DNA of 64,000 nt. Source: an uncultured Prevotellaceae bacterium (GTDB taxonomy: Bacteria > Bacteroidota > Bacteroidia > Bacteroidales > Bacteroidaceae). Positions 48,518-58,276 of this stretch are shown here, piece after piece. How positions within the stretch are numbered: position 1 is the first letter of the stretch; each line of letters starts with the position of its first letter. Below the pieces are notes generated by a model. It was not told the DNA's origin and searched no databases. It was given only the letters and a program-made list of their open reading frames with translations. The translations under genes were made by a program, and so were the position numbers. The stretch is from positions 106,035 to 170,034 of the forward strand of contig CACYYG010000008.1 of assembly GCA_902778535.1 (NCBI GenBank), read 5' to 3'.

Positions 48518-51247
48518 CTAAAAGTCAAGGCTCAGCTGGAGGGGCTCTGAGGAATCTGGGGTCTCTGGGACTTCTGAGGTTTTTTGTGTTTCCGATGTTT
48601 CTGGGTCTTCTGTGACTTCAGGGATTTCTTCTTCGGCGGGTTCTTCTGGGAAACGCACAGGTTCCAGCTCGCTGATACTCTCAATTTCGTAGGTGGAGAT
48701 ACGTTTGCCCTTAGCCCTGAAGCTTTTGACGGCGATGAACTGCTCGGCATCGATGTCTTCAGAGCCGCGGAACTCGTCCTTGCCGCCATAAGTGACGCGG
48801 ATGAGCGGGTAGACCTGGTCGCTGAGCAGCACCATCTGCGTTGCCGGATTGTCGCCTATGAAGCTCTGCTTGCGCTTCTGTCCCTCCATGAGGAAGCGCT
48901 TCAGATAAAAGTAGCCCTGGTTGTCGGCATCAATGACGACGGCAGTCCACACCTTGTCGGGAATGAATTTCTCAATGCGCAGGAGCTGGTCCTCGTAGTG
49001 ATTGTTGGCGTCAAAGTTGGTCAGGTAGAACTCGCCGTTAGGAAGGATGACGAGAATCTGGTCGTCGTCGAAGAATTCGCCTAACAGCGTGCCGTGCTCG
49101 TCGTAGTTCAGGCGGTTGATGTCGGGGTCGAACCACACCTTGCGGCCGCCCAGCGTGCTGCGTCCCTGCGCCTTCAGCGTGATGCGGTGCACGGGGAACT
49201 TTGTCAAGATGTTGCCTTTCGAGGCGCGGCCCTTGATGTCGATGGTTGCGAAAGAGCGCTCCAGGAACAGCTTCATCTTCGGATGGGTGTTGAGTACGGA
49301 GGCGTCGAGCGCCACCTTGATGATTTCAGCCTCGCCGTTGGGATTGGCACTGAAGTACATGATGCGCGACCCTGGCGTGCCCAGCGTCACATCGTTTTCA
49401 CGGTCGCGTGTGATGCCGGTGATGTTAAATCGCTTCATGTAACACGGGCCGCTCTTGCCGTCGCGGTAGACCACATTGTAGATGGTGCGTTTGTCGTTCT
49501 TCTTGAACACACCGAGCCACAACACGCTTTTTCCCACGAAGAGCTTCTCGGCCACACGTACCACTTTGTACTTGCCGTCGCGGTAGAAGATGATGATGTC
49601 GTCGATGTCGGAACAGTTGCACACAAACTCGTCCTTCTTCAGACCCGTGCCGATGAATCCCTCCTGACGGTTGACGTAGAGCTTCTGGTTGGCTTCGGCC
49701 ACCTTCGTGGCTTCGATGGTGTCGAAGTTCTTGATTTCGGTGAGGCGCGGGTGGTCTTTGCCGTATTTGTCCTTGAGGAACTGGAACCAGCCGGCCGTTA
49801 CTTCAGTAAGGTTGGCCAGGTCGCGATCAATACCTTCTATCTCGGCCTTGATACGGGCCATCAGCTCGTCGGCTTTCTCCTTATTGAATTTCAGGATGCG
49901 CTGCATCTTGATTTCGAGGAGTTTCAGGATGTCGTCCTTCGTCACCTCACGCACTAAGGTGGGGTAGTAGGGCGTCAGACGGTCGTCAATATGCTCGCAG
50001 ACCTTGTCGACGTTGGGCGCCTCTTCAAACTTTCGGTCTTTGTAGATGCGCTCCTCGATGAAGATTTTTTCCAACGACTGGAAATGTAGTTGTTCCAACA
50101 GTTCGTTCTTACGAATTTCTAACTCCTGGCGTATCAGGTCTTTGGTACGCTCTGCGGAGTGAATCAGCACGTCGCTGATGGTAAGGAATTGCGGTTTCTG
50201 GTCCTTGATGACGCAGCAGTTGGGTGAGATGTTGATTTCGCAGTCGGTGAAGGCATAGAGGGCGTCGATGGTCTTGTCGCTTGAAATGCCGGGCATGAGA
50301 TGCACCTGTATCTCCACCTGTGCCGACGTGAGGTCGTCGACGCGGCGCGCTTTGATTTTTCCTTTCTCAATGGCCTTTTTGATGCTCTCGATAAGGCTTT
50401 CGACAGTTTTCGAGAACGGTAGGTCACGGATGACGAGTGTCTTCTGGTCAAGCTTTTCAATCTTCGCACGCACCTTCAGTATGCCGCCGCGCTGGCCGTC
50501 GTTGTACTTACTGACGTCAATGGAACCGCCAGTCTGGAAATCAGGATAGAGATGGAACTCTTCACCATGCAGGTAGCTGATGGCGGCGTCGCAAATCTCG
50601 CAGAAGTTATGTGGAAGAATCTTCGAAGCTAAACCTACGGCAATACCTTCAGCGCCTTGTGACAATAGCAGCGGAAATTTTACGGGCAAAGTAATAGGCT
50701 CCTTGTTGCGGCCATCGTATGACAACTGCCATTCGGTGGTCTTAGGGTTGAAGACGGCATCGAGGGCAAACTTCGACAGGCGGGCCTCAATGTATCGTGG
50801 TGCGGCGGCGCGGTCGCCAGTGAGAATGTTTCCCCAGTTGCCCTGCGTGTCGATGAGCAGTTCTTTCTGTCCCAGCTGCACAAGGGCATCGCCTATCGAA
50901 GCGTCGCCATGAGGGTGAAACTGCATGGTGTGGCCCACGATGTTGGCCACTTTGTTATAGCGGCCGTCGTCCATGCGCTTCATCGAGTGCAGGATGCGAC
51001 GCTGTACGGGTTTCAGGCCGTCCTCAATGTGAGGGACAGCGCGTTCCAGGATGACGTACGAGGCGTAGTCGAGGAACCAGTTCTGGTACATGCCGCTGAG
51101 GTGGTGAACGGCAGCGGCATCAAAGCGGTTGACTGGCTTGTAGTCAGAATGGGCTGATGGAGCTTCTTCGTCTTGCTGACTTTCTGAATCTTCTGGGATT
51201 TCCGTTTCTTCTGGGGCAAGAATATCGTCTTTTATTTCGTCGTCCAT
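48518..51247 (-). CDS. parC: DNA topoisomerase IV subunit A
   Basis: 909 residues from MDDEIKDDILAPEE. An in-frame ATG at 51277 is rejected because it overlaps the -7 box (51275-51282). Cuts and rejoins DNA for decatenation. Visible: VPHIEDGLKPVQRRILHSM, FHPHGDASIGDALVQLGQ (quinolone-contact region), and the catalytic tyrosine in RAAAPRYIEARLSKFALDA. It could be called GyrA from the fold alone, but the acidic N-terminal extension, lack of a clear GyrA box and a C-terminal EEPAEEEIPEVTEDPETSE tail fit the ParC-type protein of Bacteroidota. The acidic, threonine/proline-rich tail of about 40 residues is likely disordered. Confidence 0.88.
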   Translation of the reverse strand: MDDEIKDDILAPEETEIPEDSESQQDEEAPSAHSDYKPVNRFDAAAVHHLSGMYQNWFLDYASYVILERAVPHIEDGLKPVQRRILHSMKRMDDGRYNKVANIVGHTMQFHPHGDASIGDALVQLGQKELLIDTQGNWGNILTGDRAAAPRYIEARLSKFALDAVFNPKTTEWQLSYDGRNKEPITLPVKFPLLLSQGAEGIAVGLASKILPHNFCEICDAAISYLHGEEFHLYPDFQTGGSIDVSKYNDGQRGGILKVRAKIEKLDQKTLVIRDLPFSKTVESLIESIKKAIEKGKIKARRVDDLTSAQVEIQVHLMPGISSDKTIDALYAFTDCEINISPNCCVIKDQKPQFLTISDVLIHSAERTKDLIRQELEIRKNELLEQLHFQSLEKIFIEERIYKDRKFEEAPNVDKVCEHIDDRLTPYYPTLVREVTKDDILKLLEIKMQRILKFNKEKADELMARIKAEIEGIDRDLANLTEVTAGWFQFLKDKYGKDHPRLTEIKNFDTIEATKVAEANQKLYVNRQEGFIGTGLKKDEFVCNCSDIDDIIIFYRDGKYKVVRVAEKLFVGKSVLWLGVFKKNDKRTIYNVVYRDGKSGPCYMKRFNITGITRDRENDVTLGTPGSRIMYFSANPNGEAEIIKVALDASVLNTHPKMKLFLERSFATIDIKGRASKGNILTKFPVHRITLKAQGRSTLGGRKVWFDPDINRLNYDEHGTLLGEFFDDDQILVILPNGEFYLTNFDANNHYEDQLLRIEKFIPDKVWTAVVIDADNQGYFYLKRFLMEGQKRKQSFIGDNPATQMVLLSDQVYPLIRVTYGGKDEFRGSEDIDAEQFIAVKSFRAKGKRISTYEIESISELEPVRFPEEPAEEEIPEVTEDPETSETQKTSEVPETPDSSEPLQLSLDF

Positions 51248-51274
51248 GAATTGAAGGTTTTTCGTTTCTTGGGG

Positions 51275-51282
51275 CAAAGGTA
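51275..51282 (-). promoter_or_regulatory. -7 promoter box of the topoisomerase IV gene
   Basis: TACCTTTG on the minus strand, 27 bp upstream of the start at 51247. Confidence 0.78.
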
Positions 51283-51357
51283 CTGTTTTTTTGTGAAAAA
51301 AGAAAAGAAAAACGGAAAAAACTACGAACTATGCGCTATGAATTGTGAACAATTTCG

Positions 51358-51365
51358 TACCTTTG
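51358..51365 (+). promoter_or_regulatory. -7 promoter box of the Fur-family gene
   Basis: TACCTTTG, 5 bp before the proposed GTG start at 51371, implying a leaderless transcript. Upstream sequence holds the word-like repeat CTACGAACTATGCGCTATGA. Confidence 0.7.
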
Positions 51366-51370
51366 CACTC

Positions 51371-51799
51371 GTGAAACAGGAAGAATGTGTTGAACTGCTG
51401 GACAGTCATGGCATCCGCCCGACGTCGAATCGCATTATTGTGTTGCGGTCGCTGGCATTGTCGGCTCGTCCGTTGACGCTGGCTGAGCTGGAGGAGAAAC
51501 TGCTGTCGGTAGACAAGTCGGGCATCTTCCGAGCACTGACGCTCTTCCGTGAGCATCATCTCGTGCACACCATCGAGGATGGCTCAGGTGGCTTGCGCTA
51601 TGAGCTGTGCCACGGTCACGGCGGCGAGGATGACGACGATTTGCACGTTCATTTCTTCTGCGAGAACTGTCATCGCACGTTCTGTCTTGACGGTGTCTCC
51701 ATTCCACAGGTTGATGTGCCGCCAGGCTTCACCGTCACCTCTTCCTCCCACATCGTCAAGGGCATCTGCCCTAATTGCACAAAAGTCATTAAACAATAA
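51371..51799 (+). CDS. Fur-family metal-dependent repressor
   Basis: 142 residues. Start GTG at 51371 is chosen because the promoter box ends at 51365; in-frame ATGs at 51251 and 51338 are upstream of or within the promoter. Winged-helix DNA-binding half: GIRPTSNRIIVLRSLA and SGIFRALTLFREHHLVH. Dimer/metal half: HVHFFCENCHRTFCLD and the second cysteine pair in GICPNCTKVIKQ, giving the structural zinc site C-x2-C...C-x2-C. Which metal or signal it senses (Fe, Zn, peroxide) cannot be told. The topoisomerase gene diverges from it with a 123-bp gap; the DUF3467 gene follows 16 bp downstream. Confidence 0.88.
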   Translation: MKQEECVELLDSHGIRPTSNRIIVLRSLALSARPLTLAELEEKLLSVDKSGIFRALTLFREHHLVHTIEDGSGGLRYELCHGHGGEDDDDLHVHFFCENCHRTFCLDGVSIPQVDVPPGFTVTSSSHIVKGICPNCTKVIKQ

Positions 51800-51815
51800 A
51801 CACTCAACAACAATT

Positions 51816-52139
51816 ATGAACGAGAATGAAAAGAAGCAGCAAGGTCTGCAGATTGAACTGACGCCCGACAAAGCTCAGGGCGAGTATGCTAATTTTGCCA
51901 TCATCACTCACTCCAGCAGTGAGTTCATCGTCGACTTCGCACGCATGTTGCCCGGTTTGGCCAAGGCACAGGTGCGTAGTCGCGTTATCCTTGCTCCCGA
52001 GCACGCCAAGCGCCTGCTGGGTGCCCTTCAGGAGAATATCATGCGCTACGAGCACTCCTTCGGAGCTATCAAGATTCCTCAGGTGAAGGATGAGCCGCGC
52101 ACTATCGCTCCCTTCAACGTGCAGGGCGGCGAGGCATAG
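51816..52139 (+). CDS. DUF3467 protein
   Basis: 107 residues from MNENEKKQQGLQIELTPDKA; an earlier in-frame ATG lies within the Fur-family gene. Family signature: YANFAIITHSSSEFIVDFAR and APEHAKRLLGALQENI. Function unknown. From memory the gene normally follows rpoC and precedes rpsL in Bacteroidales; here it is about 44 kb from rpoC and 2.2 kb before rpsL. Confidence 0.88.
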   Translation: MNENEKKQQGLQIELTPDKAQGEYANFAIITHSSSEFIVDFARMLPGLAKAQVRSRVILAPEHAKRLLGALQENIMRYEHSFGAIKIPQVKDEPRTIAPFNVQGGEA

Positions 52140-52147
52140 AATTCATG

Positions 52148-52187
52148 AAGGAGCGGTTTGCAACATTTGGCAAACCGCTTCTTTTAC
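52148..52187 (+). terminator. terminator after the DUF3467 gene
   Basis: GAGCGGTTTGC pairs with GCAAACCGCTT around a short loop, followed by CTTTT. It overlaps the end of the convergent membrane-protein gene. Confidence 0.8.
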
Positions 52188-52795
52188 TTTTGTTCGTCGA
52201 TTCCGGCTACAATTTTGTTCGCCTCGTTGCTGTTGATAATGCCTGTGAGTAAAACTGCAATAAAAGCAAGGATCATAATAAACCCCATGATGAACCACGA
52301 GACTATGCATCCCGGAATACTGTCTTCATCGTCTAATATTGCTTGCGCAAGAAACAATTTGTTGCTGATGATGGCATTGTTGAATGACAAGGCAAACCAC
52401 ACAGTGACTAGTAGCCATATTGGTGCCAGGACTAGCGTAAACCGCCTCATATTCTTGCCGAAGGTGAGCAGTTCTTGCCTTATGTCATTGATAGGGGTTA
52501 TCATGATGTGGCTGCTGTTAAGTGGCTGCAAGATAGTATAATACCAAAGTGCTATACATAGCGACAGCATCCAGATAACAATGATGACGGCCCATGGTAT
52601 CGTCAGTTTTAGCTGCCCCCAGATTCCAAGTGCGATAAACACGCCGAACAATATAAAGAAAAACCATTGATCTCCCGCGATGCTCTTTGTCCTCAGTTCC
52701 ACATATTTGTGTAGCAGTCTGTCATTTTTACTTTTTAACTCATTGATTTGCTGCTGAACATCGTTCTGTTCAGGGATTTGTGTGTTGTTTTCCAT
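52184..52795 (-). CDS. four-pass membrane protein of unknown function
   Basis: 203 residues. An N-terminal coiled-coil stretch (QQQINELKSKNDRLLHKYVE), then four membrane segments: WFFFILFGVFIALGIW, AVIIVIWMLSLCIALWYY, LVLAPIWLLVTVWFALSF and FIMGFIMILAFIAVLLTGII (the last starts around residue 167). I do not recognise the family. It starts 13 bp downstream of the metallophosphoesterase stop on the same strand and is probably in its operon; the 3' end converges on the DUF3467 gene. Confidence 0.7.
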   Translation of the reverse strand: MENNTQIPEQNDVQQQINELKSKNDRLLHKYVELRTKSIAGDQWFFFILFGVFIALGIWGQLKLTIPWAVIIVIWMLSLCIALWYYTILQPLNSSHIMITPINDIRQELLTFGKNMRRFTLVLAPIWLLVTVWFALSFNNAIISNKLFLAQAILDDEDSIPGCIVSWFIMGFIMILAFIAVLLTGIINSNEANKIVAGIDEQK

Positions 52796-52808
52796 GTTTT
52801 TTATGTAT

Positions 52809-53927
52809 TTAGTTGTTACTAAGTGTGGTTACAATGTATTCAGATTGCGTGCCGATGCGGAACTTGCCACCCCAGATGCCGATGCCGCTGGAGATGTAGT
52901 AGCGGGTTTTGCCGCGCTGGTGCTCGCCCCACGAACACTCATAGAGCGCATCTGTGATCCATGAGATGGGCCACACCTGTCCGCGATGTGTGTGACCGCT
53001 GAGCTGGAAGTCGATGCCCGCTGCCTCGGCCTCCTCCAGGTGATAGGGCTGATGGTCGAGCACAATCGTATAGGCCTCCTCCAACTTTTCCGGGTTGGGG
53101 GAGGTTTCTTTTTGCAGTTGTGCGATGCTTTTGCGGTGATGGTTGCTGCGGTCGTCGCGTCCGATGACAATCAGGGCACTGTCAATCAATGCGGCGCTGT
53201 CCTTGAGCAGGGTGATGCCGGCCTCGTCGTAGAAACGGCGGGCGCGTCGCACGTCGCTGTAGTATTCGTGGTTGCCAATGCAGGCATAGACGGGCGCTTT
53301 CAGACGACGGAACTCGGCCGCCATGTCCTCCTCGATGAGCGGCCGCACGCTGATGTCGATGATGTCGCCCGCGATGAGCACCGCGTCGGGCTGCTCGGCA
53401 TTGATAAGGTCTACCCATCGCGCCAGGTCCGTGCGGGTGTTGTGATAGCCTAAGTGCAGGTCGCTCAGCATCACCAGGCGGAAGGGGTGGGGGAGACTCT
53501 TCGCTGTAGTGAGGTCGAGCCCTACGCGTACCTTATTATTATAATGTAAGGCGCCGCAGACAAAGACGGTGAGCAGCATGCCGGCCAGTGCAGCCGTCGT
53601 CACCCAGTTCTGGTGCAGCCACGTCTTTGGCACCAGATGAACGAGCCGTCCCAGGTCGAGCAGCAGGAACGCCATCACCACGTAGAGCAGTACGATGACC
53701 GACGACGTGCCTATTCTGTAAAGCACTTTTGCTGCTGGCAGCGGCATCTGCTCGAGCGAGCCGCTGAAATCGAGCAGCAGTGTGAGGAAGCACAGCGTGC
53801 CCACGACAATGATGGCCGTTTTCCACAGCGAGGGCAGCGGCAGCAGCACCCACAAGTGCCATCCGCTGTAAATCAGCCCCGCGATGGGCAGCAGCATGAA
53901 TAACAGCATGAACATGATCCGTTTCAT
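52809..53927 (-). CDS. membrane-anchored metallophosphoesterase
   Basis: 372 residues. Four N-terminal membrane segments (to about residue 130), then a calcineurin-like phosphoesterase domain facing the periplasm or cytoplasm. Metal motifs in order: VMLSDLHLGYHN (DxH), LIAGDIID (GD), CIGNHEYYSD (GNHE), LDHQPYHL (H) and LSGHTHRGQVWP (GHxH). This YkuE/LpxH-like family cleaves phosphodiesters; the substrate (lipid, nucleotide or other) is unknown. First gene of a probable two-gene operon with the four-pass membrane protein. Confidence 0.9.
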   Translation of the reverse strand: MKRIMFMLLFMLLPIAGLIYSGWHLWVLLPLPSLWKTAIIVVGTLCFLTLLLDFSGSLEQMPLPAAKVLYRIGTSSVIVLLYVVMAFLLLDLGRLVHLVPKTWLHQNWVTTAALAGMLLTVFVCGALHYNNKVRVGLDLTTAKSLPHPFRLVMLSDLHLGYHNTRTDLARWVDLINAEQPDAVLIAGDIIDISVRPLIEEDMAAEFRRLKAPVYACIGNHEYYSDVRRARRFYDEAGITLLKDSAALIDSALIVIGRDDRSNHHRKSIAQLQKETSPNPEKLEEAYTIVLDHQPYHLEEAEAAGIDFQLSGHTHRGQVWPISWITDALYECSWGEHQRGKTRYYISSGIGIWGGKFRIGTQSEYIVTTLSNN

Positions 53928-53939
53928 TGATAATCAGTG

Positions 53940-53947
53940 CAAAGGTA
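53940..53947 (-). promoter_or_regulatory. -7 promoter box of the metallophosphoesterase gene
   Basis: TACCTTTG on the minus strand, 12 bp upstream of the start, giving a very short leader. Confidence 0.75.
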
Positions 53948-54030
53948 TGAAAAATGACAAGTTCATGCAAATTTTCGCAATCGTTTTTTTACCTACATTA
54001 ACAGTTTTATTTTTAGGGATGTTCCCCGTG

Positions 54031-54096
54031 AAAAAAAACATGCATCCTTTTTTTCAAAAACCATTGACTTTTGAAAAAAAGGATGCATGTTTTTTG
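54031..54096. repeat. paired A/T-tract palindromes around CCATTGACTTTTG, second locus
   Basis: Left module AAAAACATGCATCCTTTTTT and right module AAAAAAAGGATGCATGTTTT are inverse copies flanking CCATTGACTTTTG (54061-54073). The central spacer is identical to that at 26721-26733 but the palindromic modules differ (ATGCAT here, TATCGATA there). A degenerate third A/T module follows to 54120. It lies in the 453-bp gap between the divergent metallophosphoesterase and rpsL genes; apart from the two promoters I see nothing else there. Confidence 0.8.
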
Positions 54097-54258
54097 AAAA
54101 AAGTCATAATAGATTTTTTCATTTCTCATTTCCCCTTTGTTTAAAGGCGTTTCCAAAGGGGCAAGAATAAGGTGACTATGGAACTGTGGGGTGGTTAAAA
54201 ATTGTTTATAGTGTTAATTATTTCTAACAGTAGATTCTTTTTTGTCGGATGATGGCTG

Positions 54259-54285
54259 TTGTTACATATAAAAGTTGTACCTTTG
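54259..54285 (+). promoter_or_regulatory. promoter of the rpsL-rpsG-fusA-rpsJ operon
   Basis: TTG (54259-54261) and TACCTTTG (54278-54285). The ATG at 54381 is 95 bp past the -7 box, leaving an AU-rich leader of about 90 nt that could hold regulation. Confidence 0.7.
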
Positions 54286-54380
54286 CAGCCCGAAATACAC
54301 CCTTATGTGACAAGGGAGTATTGTGACGTATTGAAATCTATACAATAATATATATAAATAACAAAAACGTAAATTTAATT

Positions 54381-54767
<387 letters not shown>

Positions 54768-54779
54768 GAAGAGGAGCGT

Positions 54780-54870
54780 GAGTTTTTGAGTTTTTAAGTT
54801 CTTGAGTGCTCGGTGATGAGCAGGCTCGGAACTGAGAGGAAGCTCAAATAACTCAAAAACTCAAAAACTT
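54780..54870 (+). repeat. long imperfect hairpin between rpsL and rpsG
   Basis: AGTTTTTGAGTTTTTAAGTT (54781-54800) pairs with AACTCAAAAACTCAAAAACT (54850-54869) with one mismatch. No poly-U directly after the stem in the plus direction. Could be an mRNA-processing or partial termination site. Confidence 0.65.
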
Positions 54871-55004
54871 ACAACACTCAGAAAACTTAAAAATCACGTT
54901 TTGCTGGAGAAATCTTAAGAAAAGGTTGAGTAAATGCCCGAGTGTGGGCGTTGAAGACGAAAGAAAAGAACAGCCCTGGCAGACAAAAACAGTAAAAACA
55001 AACA

Positions 55005-55481
55005 ATGAGAAAAGCAAAACCCAAGAAGCGCGTGATCCTGCCGGATCCCGTATTCAACGACACCAAGGTGTCGAAGTTCGTGAACCACCTGATGTACGAC
55101 GGCAAGAAGACCAAGTCGTATGAGATTTTCTACAACTCCCTCGAGATTGTCAAGGGTAAGATGAAGGACGCTGAGAAGACTCCTCTGGAAATTTGGAAGC
55201 AGGCCCTCGACAACATCACTCCCCAGGTGGAGGTGAAGAGCCGTCGTATCGGCGGTGCCACATTCCAGGTTCCTACAGAGATTCGCCCCGACCGTAAGGA
55301 GAGCGTCTCGATGAAGAACATGATTAGCTTTGCCCGCAAGCGCAGCGGCAAGTCGATGGCTGACAAGCTCGCAGCTGAGATTATGGATGCATTCAACAAT
55401 CAGGGCGGTGCTTTCAAGCGTAAGGAGGACATGCACCGTATGGCAGAGGCCAACCGTGCTTTCGCACACTTCCGCTTCTAA
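55005..55481 (+). CDS. rpsG: ribosomal protein S7
   Basis: 158 residues, standard length. Binds the 3' major domain of 16S rRNA and starts head assembly. Typical sequence [40 protein letters not shown] and the C-terminal [14 protein letters not shown]. Spaced 237 bp from rpsL, with a hairpin between, and 187 bp from fusA; these gaps are longer than usual for an operon. Confidence 0.98.
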   Translation: MRKAKPKKRVILPDPVFNDTKVSKFVNHLMYDGKKTKSYEIFYNSLEIVKGKMKDAEKTPLEIWKQALDNITPQVEVKSRRIGGATFQVPTEIRPDRKESVSMKNMISFARKRSGKSMADKLAAEIMDAFNNQGGAFKRKEDMHRMAEANRAFAHFRF

Positions 55482-55498
55482 AGGCTATGAATTTTGGG

Positions 55499-55599
55499 GA
55501 AACGAATTATTCTAATTATCTCAAGTTTGTTCCATGAATTCTATCGCTCAAGTATATAATTCGGGAGCAAAACAAATACTAATTAGGATAATTCGTTTC
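55499..55599 (+). repeat. inverted repeat between rpsG and fusA
   Basis: GAAACGAATTATTCTAATTA (from 55499) pairs with TAATTAGGATAATTCGTTTC (to 55599), one mismatch in 20 bp, with a loop of about 61 nt. Candidate leader structure or processing site for fusA. Confidence 0.7.
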
Positions 55600-55668
55600 A
55601 GACATAGAAGACCTTTGTATTTAAGACGTTTTTAGGATAATTAGTTCATTAAGGAGAAAGTATAGAAA

Positions 55669-57795
55669 ATGGCAAAACAAGATTTGCATTTGACACGCAA
55701 CATCGGCATCATGGCGCATATCGATGCCGGTAAGACCACCACGTCCGAGCGCATCCTGTTCTACACGGGCAAGACCCACAAGATTGGCGAGGTCCACGAC
55801 GGAGCCGCCACCATGGACTGGATGGCACAGGAGCAGGAACGCGGCATCACCATTACGAGTGCTGCCACCACTTGCTACTGGGAGTGGAATAACAACAAGT
55901 ATAAGATCAACCTTATCGACACTCCGGGACACGTCGACTTCACCGCTGAGGTGGAGCGCTCGCTTCGTGTCCTCGACGGTGCTGTGGCTACCTACTCCGC
56001 CGCTGATGGCGTGCAGCCGCAGTCGGAGACTGTCTGGCGTCAGGCTGACAAATATAACGTGCCCCGCATCGGTTATGTGAACAAGATGGACCGCTCGGGT
56101 GCCGACTTCTTCGAGACCGTGCAGCAGATGCGCGACATTCTCGGAGCAAACCCCGTTGTCATTCAGGTGCCCATCGGCGCTGAGGAGAACTTCAAGGGCG
56201 TTGTCGACCTCATCAAGATGAAGGCCATCCTGTGGCACGACGAGACGATGGGTGCCGAGTACGACATTGAGGACATCCCCGCCGACATGATGGACGAGTG
56301 CGACGAGTGGCGCAATAAGCTGCTCGAGGCTGCCGCTGAGTACGACGAGGCCCTGATGGAGAAATATTTCGACGATCCCGCCTCTATCACCGAGGCTGAG
56401 ATCATCGCTGCCATCCGCAAGGGCACCTGCGCTATGGAGTGCACCCCGATGGTCTGCGGTTCGTCCTATAAGAACAAGGGCGTGCAGCCCCTGCTCGACT
56501 ACGTGTGCGCTTTCCTGCCCGCTCCCGTTGACGTGGAGGTTGTCAAGGGCACGAATCCCAACACCGAGGAGGAGGAAGACCGCAAGCCCAGCGAGGACGA
56601 TGCCACCGCAGCCCTCGCCTTCAAAATTGCCACCGACCCCTACATGGGCCGTCTGGTGTTCTTCCGCGTCTACTCAGGTAGCGTGAAAGCCGGCTCTTAC
56701 GTCTACAACCCCCGCTCGGGCAAGAAGGAGCGCATCAGCCGTCTGTTCCAGATGAACTCCAACAAGGAGATTCCCATGGAGTCTATCGACGCCGGCGACA
56801 TCGGCGCTGGTGTAGGCTTCAAGGACATCCGCACCGGCGACACCCTCTGCGACGAGGAGAAGCCCATCGTGCTGGAGTCGATGACCTTCCCCGACACCGT
56901 GATTTCTATCGCTGTGGAGCCGAAGAGTCAGGCCGACATCGCCAAGCTGGACAACGGTCTGGCTAAGCTGGCTGAGGAAGATCCGACATTCACCGTCCGT
57001 ACCGACGAGCAGAGTGGTCAGACCATCATCAGCGGTATGGGTGAGCTGCACCTCGATATCATCATCGACCGCCTGAAGCGCGAGTTCAAGGTGGAGTGCA
57101 ACCAGGGCAAGCCCCAGGTGAACTACAAGGAGGCCATTACGAAGACCGTCGAGATTGACGAGACCTACAAGAAGCAGTCGGGTGGTCGCGGTAAGTATGC
57201 CAAGATGCTCGTGCAGGTGGGCCCCGTGGACGAGGACTACGACATCAAGGCCAACGGCGGACTGCAGTTCGTCAACGAGGTGAAGGGCGGTAACATCCCC
57301 AAGGAGTTCATCCCCAGCATCCAGAAGGGCTTCGAGGCAGCCATGAAGAACGGTATCCTGGGCGGCTACCCCATGGACTCGCTGAAGGTGACCGTCATCG
57401 ATGGTGGCTTCCACCCCGTCGACTCCGACCAGCTGTCGTTCGAGATTGCAGCCCAGATGGCTTACAAGGAGGCTTGCGCCAAGGCTAAGCCCGTGCTGAT
57501 GGAGCCCATCATGAAGCTCGAGGTGGTGACGCCCGAGGAGAATATGGGCGACGTCATCGGCGACCTGAACAAGCGCCGTGGCCAGGTGGAAGGCATGGAA
57601 GAGAGCCGCAGCGGCGCTCGCGTCGTGAAGGCCCAAGTGCCTCTGAGCGAGATGTTCGGCTATGTCACAGCTCTGCGTACCATCACTTCCGGCCGTGCCA
57701 CCAGCTCTATGGAGTACGACCACCACGCACCGCTCAGCAGCGCCCTCGCCAAGGCCGTGCTGGAGGAGGTCAAGGGCCGCGCCGACCTGGTATAA
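55669..57795 (+). CDS. fusA: elongation factor G
   Basis: 708 residues. GTPase that moves tRNAs and mRNA after peptide-bond formation. GTP-binding motifs: [40 protein letters not shown]; the switch region [14 protein letters not shown] is standard. Domains II-V follow with [19 protein letters not shown] and [15 protein letters not shown]. Part of the rpsL-rpsG-fusA-rpsJ cluster. The position suggests the main translational EF-G and not an accessory paralogue. Confidence 0.96.
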   Translation: MAKQDLHLTRNIGIMAHIDAGKTTTSERILFYTGKTHKIGEVHDGAATMDWMAQEQERGITITSAATTCYWEWNNNKYKINLIDTPGHVDFTAEVERSLRVLDGAVATYSAADGVQPQSETVWRQADKYNVPRIGYVNKMDRSGADFFETVQQMRDILGANPVVIQVPIGAEENFKGVVDLIKMKAILWHDETMGAEYDIEDIPADMMDECDEWRNKLLEAAAEYDEALMEKYFDDPASITEAEIIAAIRKGTCAMECTPMVCGSSYKNKGVQPLLDYVCAFLPAPVDVEVVKGTNPNTEEEEDRKPSEDDATAALAFKIATDPYMGRLVFFRVYSGSVKAGSYVYNPRSGKKERISRLFQMNSNKEIPMESIDAGDIGAGVGFKDIRTGDTLCDEEKPIVLESMTFPDTVISIAVEPKSQADIAKLDNGLAKLAEEDPTFTVRTDEQSGQTIISGMGELHLDIIIDRLKREFKVECNQGKPQVNYKEAITKTVEIDETYKKQSGGRGKYAKMLVQVGPVDEDYDIKANGGLQFVNEVKGGNIPKEFIPSIQKGFEAAMKNGILGGYPMDSLKVTVIDGGFHPVDSDQLSFEIAAQMAYKEACAKAKPVLMEPIMKLEVVTPEENMGDVIGDLNKRRGQVEGMEESRSGARVVKAQVPLSEMFGYVTALRTITSGRATSSMEYDHHAPLSSALAKAVLEEVKGRADLV

Positions 57796-57812
57796 ACAGA
57801 ACAAGTAAAAAC

Positions 57813-57848
57813 GACTGCCGCTGAGCAAATGACTCTTTAGCGGCAGTC
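57813..57848 (+). repeat. hairpin between fusA and rpsJ
   Basis: GACTGCCGCT (57813-57822) pairs with AGCGGCAGTC (57839-57848). There is no T run after the stem, so it is more likely a processing or attenuation structure than a full terminator. Confidence 0.65.
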
Positions 57849-57883
57849 ACTAATCATTAACAATAAACACTAAACAAAAAAAC

Positions 57884-58189
57884 ATGAGTCAGAAAATCAG
57901 AATCAAGCTGAAGAGCTACGACCACAAGTTGGTCGACAAGTCAGCCGAGAAAATTGTGAAGGCCGTGAAGGCTACGGGTGCTCTCATCAGCGGTCCCATC
58001 CCCCTTCCCACTCACAAGCGTATCTTTACCGTTAACCGCTCGACCTTCGTCAACAAGAAGGCTCGTGAGCAGTTCCAGCTGAGCGACTACAAGCGCCTCA
58101 TCGACATCTACAGCTCAACCGCCAAGACCGTTGACGCACTGATGAAGCTCGAACTCCCCAGCGGCGTGGAAGTGGAAATCAAGGTCTAG
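57884..58189 (+). CDS. rpsJ: ribosomal protein S10
   Basis: 101 residues, full length ([20 protein letters not shown] ... [11 protein letters not shown]). 30S head protein and NusB partner in antitermination. In most Bacteroidales that I recall, rplC and the rest of the S10 operon follow; here a terminator and a convergent glycosidase gene come next, so the cluster is split at this point. Confidence 0.98.
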   Translation: MSQKIRIKLKSYDHKLVDKSAEKIVKAVKATGALISGPIPLPTHKRIFTVNRSTFVNKKAREQFQLSDYKRLIDIYSSTAKTVDALMKLELPSGVEVEIKV

Positions 58190-58211
58190 TTTATTCTCAC
58201 ACACAAAAAAT

Positions 58212-58248
58212 AAGAGCAACGCACCACCACGGCGCGTTGCTCTTTTTT
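58212..58248. terminator. terminator after rpsJ (bidirectional)
   Basis: AAGAGCAACGC (58212-58222) pairs with GCGTTGCTCTT (58234-58244), then a T run; an A run precedes the stem, so it can also end the convergent GH3 transcript. Confidence 0.88.
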
Positions 58249-58276
58249 AATTTACACTTTCAAGTTAAGGAGACAC

